Source of the DNA: Pseudobdellovibrio exovorus JSS
Lineage (GTDB): Bacteria > Bdellovibrionota > Bdellovibrionia > Bdellovibrionales > Bdellovibrionaceae
Length of the DNA stretch: 64,000 nt
Assembly: GCF_000348725.1 (NCBI RefSeq)
Contig: NC_020813.1
Span: 1,302,001-1,366,000, forward strand
Direction of reading: 5' to 3'
Shown here: piece after piece, positions 8,725 through 17,393 of the stretch
Numbering within the stretch: position 1 is the stretch's first letter
How the letters are laid out: each line of letters begins with the position of its first letter
The notes under the pieces: model-generated
What the model was told of the DNA's origin: nothing
The model's database searches: none
What the model saw: only the letters and a program-made list of their open reading frames with translations
Made by a program: the position numbers and the translations under genes

Positions 8725-11700
8725 ATGAGTTTTGTTCACCTTCACACTCATTCAGAATACTCTCTTTTAGAAGCCGCTTGCCGAGTTAAGGCTATAGCTA
8801 AAAAGGCAGCTGAATACCAGATGCCCGCAGTGGCTTTAACTGACAATGGGAATATGTTCGGAGCCATTGAGTTTTACTTTGCTTGCCGTGATAAAAACGT
8901 GAAGCCTATTTTAGGGCTAGATGCCTATATGGCGCCGGCTTCGCGCCATGAAAAAAAGCAGGACCCCAACCAAAGATTTTCCGAGATCGCTCTAGGGCCA
9001 CGCCGTTTAGTATTGTTAGCACAAAATTTTAAAGGCTATCAAAATCTATGCAAATTGAGTTCTATTGGGTATCAAGAGGGTTTTTATTGGAAACCTCGTA
9101 TTGATAATGAAGTTCTGAAGGAATATGGTTCCGATCTTATTTGTCTGACAGGTGGATTCCGCGGTGAGCTGGCTGATACTTTCTTTAAAGAAGGTCCAGA
9201 AGCGGCATTGAAGCGATTAAAAGAGCTAAAAGAAGTTTTTGATGATCGTCTTTATCTTGAAATGTGTCGTACAAAACCAGAATGGGATGATGTTAATAAC
9301 TTTATTCTAGAAGCTTCGAAAATATTACATCTTCCCGTTGTCGCAACTAACGATGTACATTACCTCAGCGCGGATGATCAAATTGCGCAAGAGGTTCTGG
9401 TTTGTATTGGAAGCAATAAAACATTGTCAGATGAATCTCGATTTCAACTTGGCAGTTCGGAATTTTATTTTAAAAACCCGAATCAAATGCAAGAGTTGTT
9501 TGCTGACATTCCAGATGCCGTTAAAAATACACTTGAAATCGCAGAAAGATGCGATGTTAAGTTCAAATTAAAAGACGAAAATGGAAAGCAAATTTATCAC
9601 TTACCGAGCTTTCCGACAGAAGAAGGGCGTAGTGTTGTTGAAGAGATCGCCTTCCGTGCTAAATCCGGTTTAGAAAAACGCTTCGAAGAATTAACGGCTC
9701 AAGGCCGCACATTTACTGAGGAAAACAAAAAAGATTACTATGATCGCCTCAGCTATGAGCTGAGTATCATTGATCGCATGGGTTTTAATGGATACTTTTT
9801 GATCGTCCAAGACTTCATCAACTGGGCGAAAAATCATGATATTCCTGTGGGACCAGGTCGTGGTTCGGGTGCTGGTTCTTTGGTGGCCTACAGCTTAAGA
9901 ATTACAGATTTAGACCCACTACCGAATTTTCTTCTATTCGAACGTTTCTTAAATCCCGAACGTATTTCGATGCCGGATTTCGATATCGATTTCTGTCAGG
10001 ATAGACGCCAAGAAGTGATCCAGTACGTTACAAATAAATATGGATCGGCTTCGGTTTCCCAGATTATCACTTACGGAAAACTACAGACGCGTGCGGCGAT
10101 TAAAGACGTCGGCCGCGTGCTGGGGCTAACGTTTGCTGAAGTGGATCAGGTATCAAAACTGATTCCAGATAAATTGGGCATCACTTTAAGTGAATCTTTA
10201 GAAATGGAACCGCGGATTCGTGAAATGATGGAAATGAATCCGACTATCGATACTTTAATAGGATTAGCCCTAAAAGTAGAAGGTATGGTTCGCCATGCGG
10301 GTATTCACGCCGCCGGAGTTATCATTGCCGATGGAGACTTAACATCTCATGCTCCCATGTACAAAGGGGCTGACGACGAAAACGTTGTTCAGTACGACAT
10401 GAAGCATGCCGAAAAAATCGGCCTTATTAAATTCGACTTCTTAGGTTTAAAAACACTAACTCATATCAATCAAGCCTTAAAGATTGTTGCGAAAAATCGT
10501 GGTGTTAAAATTACGGAAAGCGAAATCGATATCAATGATGGTAAAATTTATGAGTTACTTTCGCGCGGTGATACAGCTGGGGTCTTCCAGTTCGAGGGTG
10601 AGGGGATTACAGATGCCACTCGTAAAATTAAACCTTCGAGTTTTGCGGATATCACGGCGATTACCTCGTTATATCGTCCGGGTCCGATGGCAAATATTCC
10701 TGACTTCACTAAGCGTAAGCACGGGGAAAGTCCGGTTGAGTACCTATTAGACGACACAAAAAAAGTTTTGGAAGAGACCTATGGAATTATGGTCTACCAA
10801 GAACAAGTTATGGGTATCGCTTCTTTGATTTCAGGATATAGTCTTGGTGAAGCCGATATGCTTCGTCGTGCGATGGGTAAGAAGATCAAAGAAGAGATGG
10901 ATCAGCATCGCGTGCGCTTTATCAATGGCGCTGTCGAGCGCGGTCATGATCAGAAAAAATCAGAAGAACTTTTCGAATTGATGTATAAATTTGCCGATTA
11001 TGGATTTAATAAATCCCATGCGGCAGCTTACTCTGTTTTGACGGCTCAGACCGCATGGATTAAACATTATTATCCAGCAGAATTTTTTGCGGCCTTACTT
11101 TCAACAGAGGTCGCCAACACAGACAACGTCGTCAAGTACGTAAAAGATGCTCAAAAACGTGGTCTGGTGGTTCGGACTCCGAATGTGAATTTTTCGGATT
11201 ACCTGTTTACAGTAAATGGTGAAGAAATCTATTTCGGTTTGGGAGCCATTAAAGGCGTGGGGCAATCGGCAGTAGAGGCGATTTTAGAAGCGCGTAATAC
11301 TCTGGAAAATAAAAAATTCTCTTCTATGGAAGAGTTTTTCAATACAATAGATTTAAAACGCGTCAACAAACGTGTAATTGAAAGTTTAATTAAAGCCGGT
11401 GCTTTTGATGACTTTGAATATCATCGTGCTCAGTTGATGGCGGGATATCCTCAGTTTTTAGATCGTGCTGCCGAATCACAGAAAGATCGTGATTTAGGAC
11501 AAGTATCTTTATTTGAACTCGCTTCTAAAGAGGAATCCAAAGTCGTTTTACCAAAGGTAGATGTTTGGACGCGGATGGAAGCTCTGTCTTTTGAAAAAGA
11601 GGTTCTAGGGTTCTATCTGAGTGATCATCCTCTAAGAGGATTTGAAAATTTTTCGAAGGTCTGGTCTTCGTGTAGTGTTCTGGAGCTTCCTGAGTACTTT

Positions 11701-12261
11701 GAAAAAGCTAAAGGTGCACAAGCTGATAAACCGAAGGAAAAACCAAAGTGGGGCGAGCCTCGTAATAAAACACGTGTTATCCTTGCGGGTCTAATTGCTG
11801 AACATAAAGAGCTGATTACTAAAAAAGGAACGCGGATGGCGTTCGGTCGACTGGAAGATTTGACAGGTTCGGTAGAGCTTGTAATCTTTCCGGATACATT
11901 TTCAAAATATGGTCACCTCTTGAAAGAGGAAAAGCCCGTTCTTATTGGCGGTGGCCTAGAGGTAGAAGAGGGAAATCCTAAAATCATCGTCGATAGCTTT
12001 GCTCTTTTTGATGAGGTTCTTGTAAAAACTAAGAAAATCTCGATGAGGTTGGACAAGATCGATAAAGATGATTTTGAAAAACTTTCGCAGATGTTGGATG
12101 AGAATAAAGGGAACACAGACGTTTGTCTTATCATGAATATAGACGGCGAGCAGATTGAGCTGATTCCAGAAGAAGGTAAAAAAGTGCAGATATCAGATGG
12201 CTTTTTTGAGGGAATACACCAGCTTTTTGGCCGTACGGACTTTATTGAAGTGAATAATTAA
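8725..12261 (+). CDS. dnaE: DNA polymerase III alpha subunit
   Basis: The main replicative polymerase, 1178 residues. Domains in order: a PHP domain (FVHLHTHSEYSLLEA at the N-terminus), the palm with the catalytic aspartates in PDFDIDF near residue 417, fingers, a helix-hairpin-helix region, an OB fold (about residues 1000-1090, TRVILAGLIAEHKELITKKG) and a C-terminal tail. This is the DnaE1 type, with no exonuclease insertion as in PolC. It is co-transcribed with the guanine nucleotide genes, which is a tight and not universal neighbourhood. Confidence 0.98.
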   Translation: MSFVHLHTHSEYSLLEAACRVKAIAKKAAEYQMPAVALTDNGNMFGAIEFYFACRDKNVKPILGLDAYMAPASRHEKKQDPNQRFSEIALGPRRLVLLAQNFKGYQNLCKLSSIGYQEGFYWKPRIDNEVLKEYGSDLICLTGGFRGELADTFFKEGPEAALKRLKELKEVFDDRLYLEMCRTKPEWDDVNNFILEASKILHLPVVATNDVHYLSADDQIAQEVLVCIGSNKTLSDESRFQLGSSEFYFKNPNQMQELFADIPDAVKNTLEIAERCDVKFKLKDENGKQIYHLPSFPTEEGRSVVEEIAFRAKSGLEKRFEELTAQGRTFTEENKKDYYDRLSYELSIIDRMGFNGYFLIVQDFINWAKNHDIPVGPGRGSGAGSLVAYSLRITDLDPLPNFLLFERFLNPERISMPDFDIDFCQDRRQEVIQYVTNKYGSASVSQIITYGKLQTRAAIKDVGRVLGLTFAEVDQVSKLIPDKLGITLSESLEMEPRIREMMEMNPTIDTLIGLALKVEGMVRHAGIHAAGVIIADGDLTSHAPMYKGADDENVVQYDMKHAEKIGLIKFDFLGLKTLTHINQALKIVAKNRGVKITESEIDINDGKIYELLSRGDTAGVFQFEGEGITDATRKIKPSSFADITAITSLYRPGPMANIPDFTKRKHGESPVEYLLDDTKKVLEETYGIMVYQEQVMGIASLISGYSLGEADMLRRAMGKKIKEEMDQHRVRFINGAVERGHDQKKSEELFELMYKFADYGFNKSHAAAYSVLTAQTAWIKHYYPAEFFAALLSTEVANTDNVVKYVKDAQKRGLVVRTPNVNFSDYLFTVNGEEIYFGLGAIKGVGQSAVEAILEARNTLENKKFSSMEEFFNTIDLKRVNKRVIESLIKAGAFDDFEYHRAQLMAGYPQFLDRAAESQKDRDLGQVSLFELASKEESKVVLPKVDVWTRMEALSFEKEVLGFYLSDHPLRGFENFSKVWSSCSVLELPEYFEKAKGAQADKPKEKPKWGEPRNKTRVILAGLIAEHKELITKKGTRMAFGRLEDLTGSVELVIFPDTFSKYGHLLKEEKPVLIGGGLEVEEGNPKIIVDSFALFDEVLVKTKKISMRLDKIDKDDFEKLSQMLDENKGNTDVCLIMNIDGEQIELIPEEGKKVQISDGFFEGIHQLFGRTDFIEVNN

Positions 12262-12288
12262 GATAGTCTGTTACCTAGAGGAAACAAG

Positions 12289-13290
12289 ATGAAACAAAGA
12301 CTTATTTTTTTATTAGCTTTTGTCTTTTTGGGATCATCATGCTCGATTGTGCATAAACGAGGTGAAGAGCCAGCTCCTATTGCTCAAGAAGAGGTTCCTG
12401 TTGAAACTCCAGCTCCAAAGTTGGGTATCCGCAAAACTATCAGCAATCGCGATATCAAAAAAGATCAGGAAAGTCAGGAGCTTAAAAAAAGAGTAGTGGT
12501 ATTGCCCTTACTTGATCGCAAAGGAGTCCATGATGTTAAAGTTCTACGCCAATCGCGCGATGGTTTAGTAGATAGTCTGAATGCGACTGAAAATATGATC
12601 GCCTTGGATCCCTCTGTTTTAAAGTTATCACTGGATAAATACGTCAAAGATAATATGTATGATCTAAAGGCTATTGCTAAGGATTCAGAAACTGTTGGTG
12701 TGAGTGCCTTATTAGAAGGTCGTATTATTGATATGCGCTTCAAAGATGAAAAAGAAGCGGTGCTGAGTAATACAGTTTCTACGGCGACGAAGCCTGTGGC
12801 TTTTGATGTTGTGGTGCAAGCCCGACTTGTGAGTACGCGTTCAGGGCAAGAGTTATTCAACATGGTGAAAACAATCAGCGTGGATGACGATGAATCTAGA
12901 ATTCCAGAAAGCACCACTGCAGATAGTTTTTTTGCACGTAATTCTGAACTGTCTGAGATGTTAATCAAAGAAGCCTTTATGGATTATGCCGATCAATTGG
13001 AAGAGGCGCTAAAGGAAATCATATGGGAAGGCCGTATAGCGGCTTTTCATGGTGATAGAATCTATTTAAATGTAGGACGTATTTCTGGTGTTCAAGTTGG
13101 AGATATTTTAAAAGTAGTAGAAGATGGAAATGAAATCTACGATCCAGAGCTAGGCTATCATGTGGGTAAAGTGCGTGGGCGAGTTAAAGGCACCTTGGAA
13201 GTGGTAGATTTCTTTGGACAAGATGGTGCCGTTGGCGTCATTCATTCCGGAGCAGGTTTTAAAGAAAATGATCGAATCGAAATCTACTAG
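12289..13290 (+). CDS. FlgT/CsgG-like lipoprotein
   Basis: 333 residues. It has a lipoprotein signal (FVFLGSSCSI, Cys near residue 18). A proline/glutamate-rich linker follows. The middle (VVVLPLLDRKGVHDVKVLRQSRDGL and a strand-turn region with VGVSALLEGRI) recalls the CsgG/FlgT middle fold. The last 80 residues (RIYLNVGRISGVQVGDILKV) resemble the FlgT C-terminal domain found around the sheathed-flagellum basal body. A role in the flagellar outer ring or another periplasmic scaffold is inference. An AGAGG ribosome site precedes the ATG. Confidence 0.7.
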   Translation: MKQRLIFLLAFVFLGSSCSIVHKRGEEPAPIAQEEVPVETPAPKLGIRKTISNRDIKKDQESQELKKRVVVLPLLDRKGVHDVKVLRQSRDGLVDSLNATENMIALDPSVLKLSLDKYVKDNMYDLKAIAKDSETVGVSALLEGRIIDMRFKDEKEAVLSNTVSTATKPVAFDVVVQARLVSTRSGQELFNMVKTISVDDDESRIPESTTADSFFARNSELSEMLIKEAFMDYADQLEEALKEIIWEGRIAAFHGDRIYLNVGRISGVQVGDILKVVEDGNEIYDPELGYHVGKVRGRVKGTLEVVDFFGQDGAVGVIHSGAGFKENDRIEIY

Positions 13291-13906
13291 TTTGCAAATA
13301 GAGTCTTCTTATCTTGGCTGTGTTGAGTACGAAAAGTCCGTAGGAATTCAGCAAGATCTATTGGCTATCAGCCAAAATAAAAAGAGCCACTACATTATGG
13401 GCTTAGAGCATCCCGCCGTGTTAACTTTAGGATATCGCGCTCAATTAGCAGAAGAAGTTTTTGGAGCTAGTCTTCCTGTGGCGCGTTCGACCCGAGGAGG
13501 CTTGGCCACTGTTCACTCGGAAGGGCAGTTGGTGATCTATCCTGTTTTAAATCTGCGCGAGCTGGGGATAGGTGTGCGTGATTACGTGATGTTATTACTT
13601 CAGACAACACAGGAGCTTTTGCGACGATGTGGTATTGAGTCTCAGTTAGATGATAAAGCGGTGGGGCTCTATACACAAAAGGGGAAGATTGCGTTTTGTG
13701 GTGTGCAGATTAAAAATGGAGTTTCCCAACATGGACTGAGTCTGAATGTCCGTAATGACTTATCCCTATTTTCGGGACTACGGGCTTGCGGCGTATCTCA
13801 TCCACAGTTTGATTCCATGGCTCAACATGGAAGTACTCAGACATTGCAAGAACTCTATGTCGAGTGGGTTAAAATTTTTAAAAATCAATTGAATCAATTA
13901 CAGTAA
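13268..13906 (+). CDS. lipB: Octanoyl-[acyl-carrier-protein]:protein transferase
   Basis: Transfers octanoyl from ACP to lipoyl domains, the first step of lipoate synthesis. Motifs: RGGLATVHSEGQ (family RGGxxTxHxPGQ), KIAFCGVQI with the catalytic Lys, and the Cys of LRACGVSHP. ATG 13268 is the likely start and overlaps the upstream lipoprotein gene by 23 bases; an earlier in-frame start at 13214 would add 18 residues unlike the family. The Cys context (ACG) differs from the usual PCG. No lipA lies in the window. Confidence 0.9.
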   Translation: MIESKSTSLQIESSYLGCVEYEKSVGIQQDLLAISQNKKSHYIMGLEHPAVLTLGYRAQLAEEVFGASLPVARSTRGGLATVHSEGQLVIYPVLNLRELGIGVRDYVMLLLQTTQELLRRCGIESQLDDKAVGLYTQKGKIAFCGVQIKNGVSQHGLSLNVRNDLSLFSGLRACGVSHPQFDSMAQHGSTQTLQELYVEWVKIFKNQLNQLQ

Positions 13907-15756
13907 CGAAGAGCGACTTTTACTGCGATGGTCTGACTTTTAACTGAGTCAGATGATGTAGAAGCGATAACGTGGTAAGCACCGGAGCTATTCTCGTTTG
14001 CTCCGCTAATTTTATAATTTTTGCTCGTAGCTCCTAAGATGAGCTGGTTATTTCTGTACCACTGATAGCTGATAGTATTATTGCTCGTAGCTTCGATGTT
14101 TAATTCAATGTTTTCGCCGATGAGAAGTTGTCGATCCACTGGTTGCTGAGTGATGTTCAGATAATTTGTGCTCGTTGTGGGTGGAGGCGTGGTATTAGAC
14201 AAAGTGTAAATTTTATTTCTAATGTGGTTGTAAAACGAGGGTAAATTCAAAGAGTTGCCCGAAGATGAAAAATTAGTGTAGCTAGGGCTTTTTGCGGCAC
14301 TTGCTTTTAAAAGTGTTTTCAATTCTGTATTCGTCAAAGTAATCCCTTGAGATTTAGCCATAGAAATACCTGCTGCTAAAACTCCTGTAACTAAAGGTGC
14401 GGCCATTGATGTTCCTTGAATCGGTCCTGTTGACCCATCTTCGTATTTAACACGTGAAGCAAATCCAGCGCTGTTGCTAGCTGTTATGGGAATGGTCGAA
14501 GCGATACCTGTGCTGCCATTACTGCCGGGTGCTAGTATATCCACATAGGTTGAGGAATAACTACTAAAAGAACTAAGACCACCAGTGCTCGCATCTATTG
14601 AAGAAACTGTGACAAGGCCAGAAAACTGAGTGGAATACATTGCCGGATATTGAGGATTGGCTGAGCCTAATAGCTTACCTTCATTTCCTGCGGCGACAAC
14701 GAAGATGATATTTTTACTGATACCATAGCTGATCGCATTTTTGATCGAGCTGTACTCTGTAGGTGTGCCAAGGCTTAGATTGATAATATCAACACCTTGA
14801 TCGGCTGCCCAAATGATAGCATTCGCCAGATCAGCGATGCGAAATGTATCCCCATTGTTCGATCCACGCACGGGATATATCTTTATATTGCGTCCGTAGA
14901 CACCTGATCCATTAAGACCATTTTTATAAGTGGCTCCAATAAGACCAGCGACATGAGTTCCGTGGTAGCCAGAGTCAGATAAAAAATCATTGCTCGATTC
15001 CGTTGAGTTGTGCCCTATGATCTGTCCACTGGAATTGCGGGCGAACTGGGACTGTAGATCCGTATTGGTGGTATCTATACCTGTATCGATAATAGCGACC
15101 TTTACAGGATAAAGCTGTCCTGAGTTGTAGCTCATCAAAGTATCCAGAAAGCTTTCTGAAGCTCCAATATAACTTAAATGACGTTGAGATGAGAATTGTG
15201 GATCTTGAACATTTTTAATTTGTACAAGTCCATCTTTTTCCGCAGAAAGAAGGCATTCGCTATCTAGAGCTTGAGCTATGAAAAGTTTTAGATTCTTTAC
15301 CTTTTCCTTTTTGATGGTGTAAACAGTGTAGGGACGTTGTGTTTGTATATCTTGGCTGTCTATATAAGATAAAATAGGATCTGAAAAATCTTTTTCAACG
15401 ACACAGCTATTATCTAAAGTGACAATCAGGTCTTCATCTTGTTGCCAATCTAAAGAGGTAATTTTGCTGTCGACAGCAAGGCCATTCATTTTTACAGATT
15501 GGCTTAGTGAACTATTGATTTTAGCTGCATCTGATGACGAGATACACTGTAGATAATAAGGATTTGAAGGATTAACTGGAGTGTTCAGCTGAGTGTTTGC
15601 GGCCAGTGAGGAATTACCTTGTAAGCTTTCTTGAAATTGAGAATTCAGTTGGCCGCCGCAATTATTGAATTGCAATAGCAGGATAATAGAAAAAACAGCC
15701 GCTCCCAATAAACTGTAGCGATTAGATTCTGCCTGTCTTTTCCATTTAACTTTCAT
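13894..15756 (-). CDS. Subtilisin-like serine protease with Ig-like domain
   Basis: 620 residues. The N-terminus is a hydrophobic signal ending in LLQFNNCGG, which resembles a lipobox but with Asn rather than a small residue before Cys. The S8 catalytic triad is intact: Asp in VAIIDTGID (about residue 223), His in GYHGTHVAG (about 265) and Ser in GTSMAAPLVTG (about 449). Residues 530-615 are an Ig-like domain (ENIELNIEATSNNTISYQWY). It is probably surface or periplasmic, a candidate for predatory degradation, which is inference. The 3' end overlaps lipB convergently by 13 bases. Confidence 0.92.
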   Translation of the reverse strand: MKVKWKRQAESNRYSLLGAAVFSIILLLQFNNCGGQLNSQFQESLQGNSSLAANTQLNTPVNPSNPYYLQCISSSDAAKINSSLSQSVKMNGLAVDSKITSLDWQQDEDLIVTLDNSCVVEKDFSDPILSYIDSQDIQTQRPYTVYTIKKEKVKNLKLFIAQALDSECLLSAEKDGLVQIKNVQDPQFSSQRHLSYIGASESFLDTLMSYNSGQLYPVKVAIIDTGIDTTNTDLQSQFARNSSGQIIGHNSTESSNDFLSDSGYHGTHVAGLIGATYKNGLNGSGVYGRNIKIYPVRGSNNGDTFRIADLANAIIWAADQGVDIINLSLGTPTEYSSIKNAISYGISKNIIFVVAAGNEGKLLGSANPQYPAMYSTQFSGLVTVSSIDASTGGLSSFSSYSSTYVDILAPGSNGSTGIASTIPITASNSAGFASRVKYEDGSTGPIQGTSMAAPLVTGVLAAGISMAKSQGITLTNTELKTLLKASAAKSPSYTNFSSSGNSLNLPSFYNHIRNKIYTLSNTTPPPTTSTNYLNITQQPVDRQLLIGENIELNIEATSNNTISYQWYRNNQLILGATSKNYKISGANENSSGAYHVIASTSSDSVKSQTIAVKVALRYCN

Positions 15757-16012
15757 GGTTCTTCATCTTTCACTGTATATAATTGAGATAAGATTCTCAT
15801 CGGCAATCTTAAGCCTAAAGTAGAGGGATAGTCCGACTTAAAAGATTCGACCAACACAGTGATTAGATTTTTTTAGGCAGGTTTGAAAAACTTAGGCATT
15901 CAAAATGAGACATCCACTAGTGTATTCAACTAGTTAGACAGTAATCGTAGATGGCATAACTTTAGCAATATCACTCTTCAATAAGAGATTTAAAGCAATC
16001 CGGAGGATGATA
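15757..16012. other. Intergenic region between divergent genes
   Basis: 256 bases without a gene. It holds the 5' regions of the protease (minus) and the small secreted protein (plus). A possible minus-strand -10 (TATATA) lies about 20 bases from the protease ATG. A weak inverted repeat TGAGA-N6-TCTCA lies near 15786-15801. TTAGGCA occurs twice, at 15873-15879 and 15892-15898, 19 bases apart. None is strong enough to name. Confidence 0.4.
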
Positions 16013-16420
16013 ATGAAGCCAGTAATGATGATTTGTACTTTGATGATGTTCCCACTTGTATCTTTTGCTTCATTAGATTGCGAGGATGTTGTTTACATAT
16101 CACGCGAGTCTACTGTGTTAAGTTCAGAGGTTTCTCAGTTAAGACGTAGAGTCCAAAGCCAAGCTCATTACGACCAAGTTATCAGCACAGCACATAGAAT
16201 TGTTTTAGAGTTGGATGAAACTACAGGGTTACCTGCGGCCAATGTTTCAGATGCTGACTACACTCGTTTTAAAAAGATTCAAACAGACCTTGATAACAAT
16301 CCTAATGATGCACAATTAGCTCAACAGTTAGAGCGCGGCGATCTTCAGTATTTAAATAATTTAAGAGTCTCTGCCATGTCGAATATCCGCAGCTTGTATG
16401 CTCGTTGTTTAAAGAACTAA
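16013..16420 (+). CDS. Small secreted helical protein
   Basis: 135 residues. A signal peptide is clear (MKPVMMICTLMMFPLVSFAS). The mature protein is mostly helical, with SQLRRRVQSQAHYDQVIS and later runs, and has two cysteines (DCEDV and ARCLKN) that could form one disulfide. GGAGG at 16002-16006 fits ATG 16013 better than ATG 16007. The family is not recognised. It may be read with the HExxH protein 38 bases downstream. Confidence 0.65.
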   Translation: MKPVMMICTLMMFPLVSFASLDCEDVVYISRESTVLSSEVSQLRRRVQSQAHYDQVISTAHRIVLELDETTGLPAANVSDADYTRFKKIQTDLDNNPNDAQLAQQLERGDLQYLNNLRVSAMSNIRSLYARCLKN

Positions 16421-16458
16421 TTTCTACATTCTACAATAATTAAGTAAGCGCAAATCAC

Positions 16459-17187
16459 ATGATTAAAAATATTAATAAATCAGTATTCACTCTACTTCTT
16501 TTTATGTCAGGAATGGCATCAGCTCAGGGATTCGGCTTTGGATTTCCTGGTATGGTCGATCCAGATCATGTCCCTAAAGACCCATTTGTTAAAGAAACTC
16601 TGGCCGTGGAGGCATGCACTTTGTCTGCTCAAGGTAAACAGTGGCAATTAAATGAACCTGTCGGTAGTCATGAACGAGCCTTTGAGCTTTTGGAAATGAC
16701 GCCAACGGGTCGTGAGCTATTATCTCGGTTTCGCTCTTTGAATCATCAGCATCCACATGAGTTTATTCATCTTAATTACAACGTAAGACGCAGCTATGGC
16801 TTTTTACCAAAAGCCGGAGCTGTCTATATGTACGATGGTGAAAAACGTAAAATCTTTTTTGATCCCACAGATGATTTAGGTCTTGTGGCGATTATGTTGT
16901 CACACGAATTAATGCATGCAATTGATCCAGAAGTGCCAGAGGCATTTCATGAAGAAACGGCGGCTTACGGCAAAGTTAGCGCCGAAGAGTACTCGGAATT
17001 ACGTAAACGCAATAGCTTCCGTATCGAGCGCAGAGGCTTTGATATGCAAGACCGCGTATTGCCAGAACTACTACAGCTTTCAAGTTGTTATGGCAGCTTT
17101 ATTGAAAATCATCGCCGTTTAAATGGATTGAAACTCTTTAATCCGACGCCAGATTCCTATATTCGCGAAGCCTACGGCATCAATTAG
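16459..17187 (+). CDS. Secreted protein with HExxH metalloprotease motif
   Basis: 242 residues with a signal peptide ending at GMASAQ. A zinc-binding HExxH motif is at about residues 149-153 (SHELMHAID), followed by FHEETAAYG, where a Glu could be the third ligand. The sequence MLSHELMHAIDPEV is typical of zincin-type peptidases. No ribosome site is visible before the ATG; a TACAAT -10-like sequence lies about 15 bases upstream. The substrate is unknown. It could be a cell-wall or protein-degrading enzyme; only the motif supports this. Confidence 0.7.
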   Translation: MIKNINKSVFTLLLFMSGMASAQGFGFGFPGMVDPDHVPKDPFVKETLAVEACTLSAQGKQWQLNEPVGSHERAFELLEMTPTGRELLSRFRSLNHQHPHEFIHLNYNVRRSYGFLPKAGAVYMYDGEKRKIFFDPTDDLGLVAIMLSHELMHAIDPEVPEAFHEETAAYGKVSAEEYSELRKRNSFRIERRGFDMQDRVLPELLQLSSCYGSFIENHRRLNGLKLFNPTPDSYIREAYGIN

Positions 17188-17221
17188 ATATATCAATGTT
17201 TAGAAATTTCTGAATAGAAAT

Positions 17222-17297
17222 TGGTCGTCTCTACTGGACTCGAACCAGTGACCTTTCCCATGTCAAGGGAACGCGCTACCAACTACGCCAAGAGACG
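17222..17297 (-). tRNA. tRNA-Val (anticodon GAC)
   Basis: A 76-base cloverleaf including an encoded CCA at 17224-17222. The acceptor stem CGTCTCT pairs with AGAGACG, the D arm has GCGT/GCGC, the anticodon stem TTCCC/GGGAA encloses a loop TTGACAT giving GAC, and the T arm is ACTGG/CCAGT around TTCGAGT. A promoter-like TTGATA (17348-17343), 17-base spacer and TAGTTT (17325-17320) lies upstream. An AATTTCT-GAAT-AGAAATT hairpin at 17205-17222 follows the 3' end. Confidence 0.95.
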
Positions 17298-17319
17298 ACT
17301 GAGCTGAAAAGATTTGTAA

Positions 17320-17348
17320 AAACTAGCAGTTTTTAAAGGTCATATCAA
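17320..17348 (-). promoter_or_regulatory. Candidate promoter of tRNA-Val
   Basis: On the minus strand: TTGATA at 17348-17343, 17-base spacer, TAGTTT at 17325-17320, 22 bases before the mature tRNA 5' end. A perfect 7-base inverted repeat AAAAACT-AGC-AGTTTTT (17318-17334) overlaps the -10. Its -35 is only 7 bases from the -35 of the divergent plus-strand promoter at 17356. Confidence 0.45.
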
Positions 17349-17355
17349 GCACTCC

Positions 17356-17384
17356 TTGCCAAGCTACATTTAATTGATTAAAAA
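17356..17384 (+). promoter_or_regulatory. Candidate promoter abutting the 17394 start
   Basis: TTGCCA at 17356-17361 (5 of 6), 17-base spacer, TAAAAA at 17379-17384 (4 of 6), 9 bases before the ATG at 17394. No Shine-Dalgarno sequence lies between. The transcript would have a leader of 0-3 bases. Confidence 0.45.
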
Positions 17385-17393
17385 TTCGCTTTC

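Noticed and set aside
12474-12968. Minus-strand 164-residue open frame
   Set aside because: It is antisense to a clear lipoprotein gene, and its composition (Ser/Thr-rich) is that of a shadow frame.
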